A stretch of 64,000 nucleotides of DNA, taken from NCBI GenBank assembly GCA_002753095.1, contig PDZU01000004.1, forward strand, positions 1 to 64,000, given 5' to 3'. Positions 63,041-64,000 of the stretch are shown here, one piece after another. The DNA is from Magnetococcales bacterium (GTDB lineage: Bacteria > Pseudomonadota > Magnetococcia > Magnetococcales > Magnetaquicoccaceae). Under the pieces are notes generated by a model. The model saw only the letters and a list, made by a program, of their open reading frames with translations. It was not told the origin of the DNA and ran no database searches. A program made the translations under genes and the position numbers. Every line of letters begins with the position of its first letter. Within the stretch, counting starts at the first letter, position 1.

Positions 63041-63685
63041 ATGCGTGCGGGATTGATAGGCCGGAAGCTAGGGATGACCCGTATATTTACCGACGAAGGC
63101 AAGAGCTGGCCGGTAACGGTATTGCAGGCTGGGCCGTGTCAAATCGTTGGCATTAAACGGGCAGAGACACATGGTTACAATGCTGTTCAGGTTGGCTTTG
63201 AGGAGATGAAGCCTTCACGCGGCAAGAAGCCAGTCAAGGGCATTTACGCCAAGGCTAACGTGACACCAAAGCGTGTGATGCGGGAGTTTCGCGTGGATGA
63301 CTGTTCGCTTTATGAAATCGGTCAAACATTGACAGTGGATCAGTTTCCAGTGAACCAAGAGGTTGATGTAACCGGTCAAAGTGTCGGTAAGGGTTTTGCC
63401 GGTGTCATGAAGCGGTGGGGGTTTCACGGTGGTCGAGCCACACATGGTACACATCTGACGCACCGTTCGCCTGGTTCGATCGGGCAGTGTCAAACACCTG
63501 GTCGCGTTTTCAAGAACAAGAAAATGGCCGGCCATATGGGCGATGTTCGGAAAACAGTGCAGAATTTGATTGTAACCGTGGCAGATGCTGGGCGGAATTT
63601 GTTGGTTGTTAAAGGCAGTGTTCCCGGTGCTAAGGGGTCAGTTGTCATGATCCGGGATGCCGTCAAAGGTGCAGCTAAATCCTGA
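63041..63685 (+). CDS. rplC: 50S ribosomal protein L3
   Basis: A protein of 214 residues that initiates large-subunit assembly near the peptidyl-transferase centre. Seen: GLIGRKLGMTRIFTDEG, VTVLQAGPCQIV, KGFAGVMKRWGFHGGRATHGTHLTHRSPGSIGQCQTPGRV, KKMAGHMG. ATG 63041 is chosen for the family N-terminus; the frame is open 18 codons upstream. Confidence 0.97.
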   Translation: MRAGLIGRKLGMTRIFTDEGKSWPVTVLQAGPCQIVGIKRAETHGYNAVQVGFEEMKPSRGKKPVKGIYAKANVTPKRVMREFRVDDCSLYEIGQTLTVDQFPVNQEVDVTGQSVGKGFAGVMKRWGFHGGRATHGTHLTHRSPGSIGQCQTPGRVFKNKKMAGHMGDVRKTVQNLIVTVADAGRNLLVVKGSVPGAKGSVVMIRDAVKGAAKS

Positions 63686-63700
63686 TGAGGTTCTGGGAAC

Positions 63701-64000
63701 ATGATTGAGATTCCAGTCGTAGATGCGGGCAACCAAGAGTTGCGCCGTATAGAGGTGCAGAAAACAGTATTCGGACAGGAAATCCGAACGGATATTGTCG
63801 CGCGCATGGTGAACTACCAATTGGCGGGACGTCGGGGGGGCAACGCTTGCACGAAGCGGCGCTCTGAGGTGTCTGGTGGTGGAAAGAAACCGTATCGGCA
63901 GAAGGGTACTGGAAATGCACGGCAGGGTACGGCTCGCGCACCACAATTCAGAACAGGTGGTGTTGTTTTCGGTCCGTTGCCACATAGCTATGCGCAAAAG
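63701..64000 (+). CDS. rplD: 50S ribosomal protein L4, N-terminal part (cut by window edge)
   Basis: The first 100 codons of L4 are present. After [12 protein letters not shown] come [41 protein letters not shown] and [18 protein letters not shown], the tunnel-loop region typical of L4. It lies 15 bp after rplC, as in the S10 operon. The C-terminal half is outside the window. Confidence 0.95.
   Translation, partial: MIEIPVVDAGNQELRRIEVQKTVFGQEIRTDIVARMVNYQLAGRRGGNACTKRRSEVSGGGKKPYRQKGTGNARQGTARAPQFRTGGVVFGPLPHSYAQK

Overview
The window is a gene-dense chromosomal segment of a Gram-negative proteobacterium. The markers are an RpoE/anti-sigma/RseC/DegP envelope-stress operon, KDO-8-phosphate synthase for LPS, ubiquinone genes (ubiX, ubiU, ubiV, a ubiK-like gene) and a standard secE-nusG-rplKAJL-rpoBC-rpsLG-fusA-tuf-rpsJ-rplCD block. 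Coding DNA is mostly GC-rich. The gene set and signalling-protein style would fit a deep-branching alpha-like proteobacterium such as Magnetococcia. That lineage guess is an inference; no magnetosome gene is present.

Layout. 1-3.4 kb: 5' end of nadB, divergent from rpoE, anti-sigma, rseC and degP. 3.5-5.8 kb: rpsU, then an acetyl-CoA hydrolase/transferase fused to a GNAT domain. 6.1-7.0 kb: hemC on the minus strand, bracketed by inverted copies of a structured repeat. 7.5-11.1 kb: pyrG-kdsA-gcvT with overlapping ends. 11.2-18.6 kb: a tightly overlapping signalling operon (hybrid kinase with three receivers, CheR, CheB, and a receiver-PAS-GAF-GGDEF protein) with no chemoreceptor, CheA or CheW beside it. 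18.7-19.6 kb: two more repeat copies around an antitoxin gene and the wreck of its toxin. 19.6-28.5 kb, minus strand: sppA, a MerR-type regulator with a Cys/Trp-rich tail, eno, gcvPB, gcvPA and a 7TM hybrid kinase. 28.7-32.8 kb: prs-rplY-pth-ychF-ubiX. 32.8-35.0 kb: a fifth repeat copy, then an A+T-rich two-gene cassette (ATPase plus putative PD-(D/E)XK nuclease). 35.1-36.2 kb: a membrane-anchored ankyrin protein. 36.5-41.8 kb: ubiU-ubiV-ubiK-aldehyde dehydrogenase-comM. 41.9-44.6 kb: ialB-like gene, sodB, ahpC and an XRE-cupin regulator. 44.7-64 kb: tRNA-Tyr/Gly/Thr, tuf, rpmG, tRNA-Trp and the transcription/translation block, running off the end inside rplD.

How the parts fit. Most of the window is housekeeping: translation, transcription, one-carbon/glycine metabolism, haem, nucleotide and quinone synthesis. 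ubiU/ubiV suggest that ubiquinone can be made without oxygen, and ahpC-sodB with an RpoE/DegP system suggest an organism exposed to changing oxygen and envelope stress.

The accessory material is concentrated in three places: the CheR/CheB-coupled kinase operon, the five-copy multi-hairpin repeat family, and the A+T-rich ATPase/nuclease cassette. The last is the best candidate for an undescribed defence-type system. The kinase operon is the best candidate for an unusual signalling mechanism, because the kinase coiled coil carries an exact chemoreceptor-type methylation motif.
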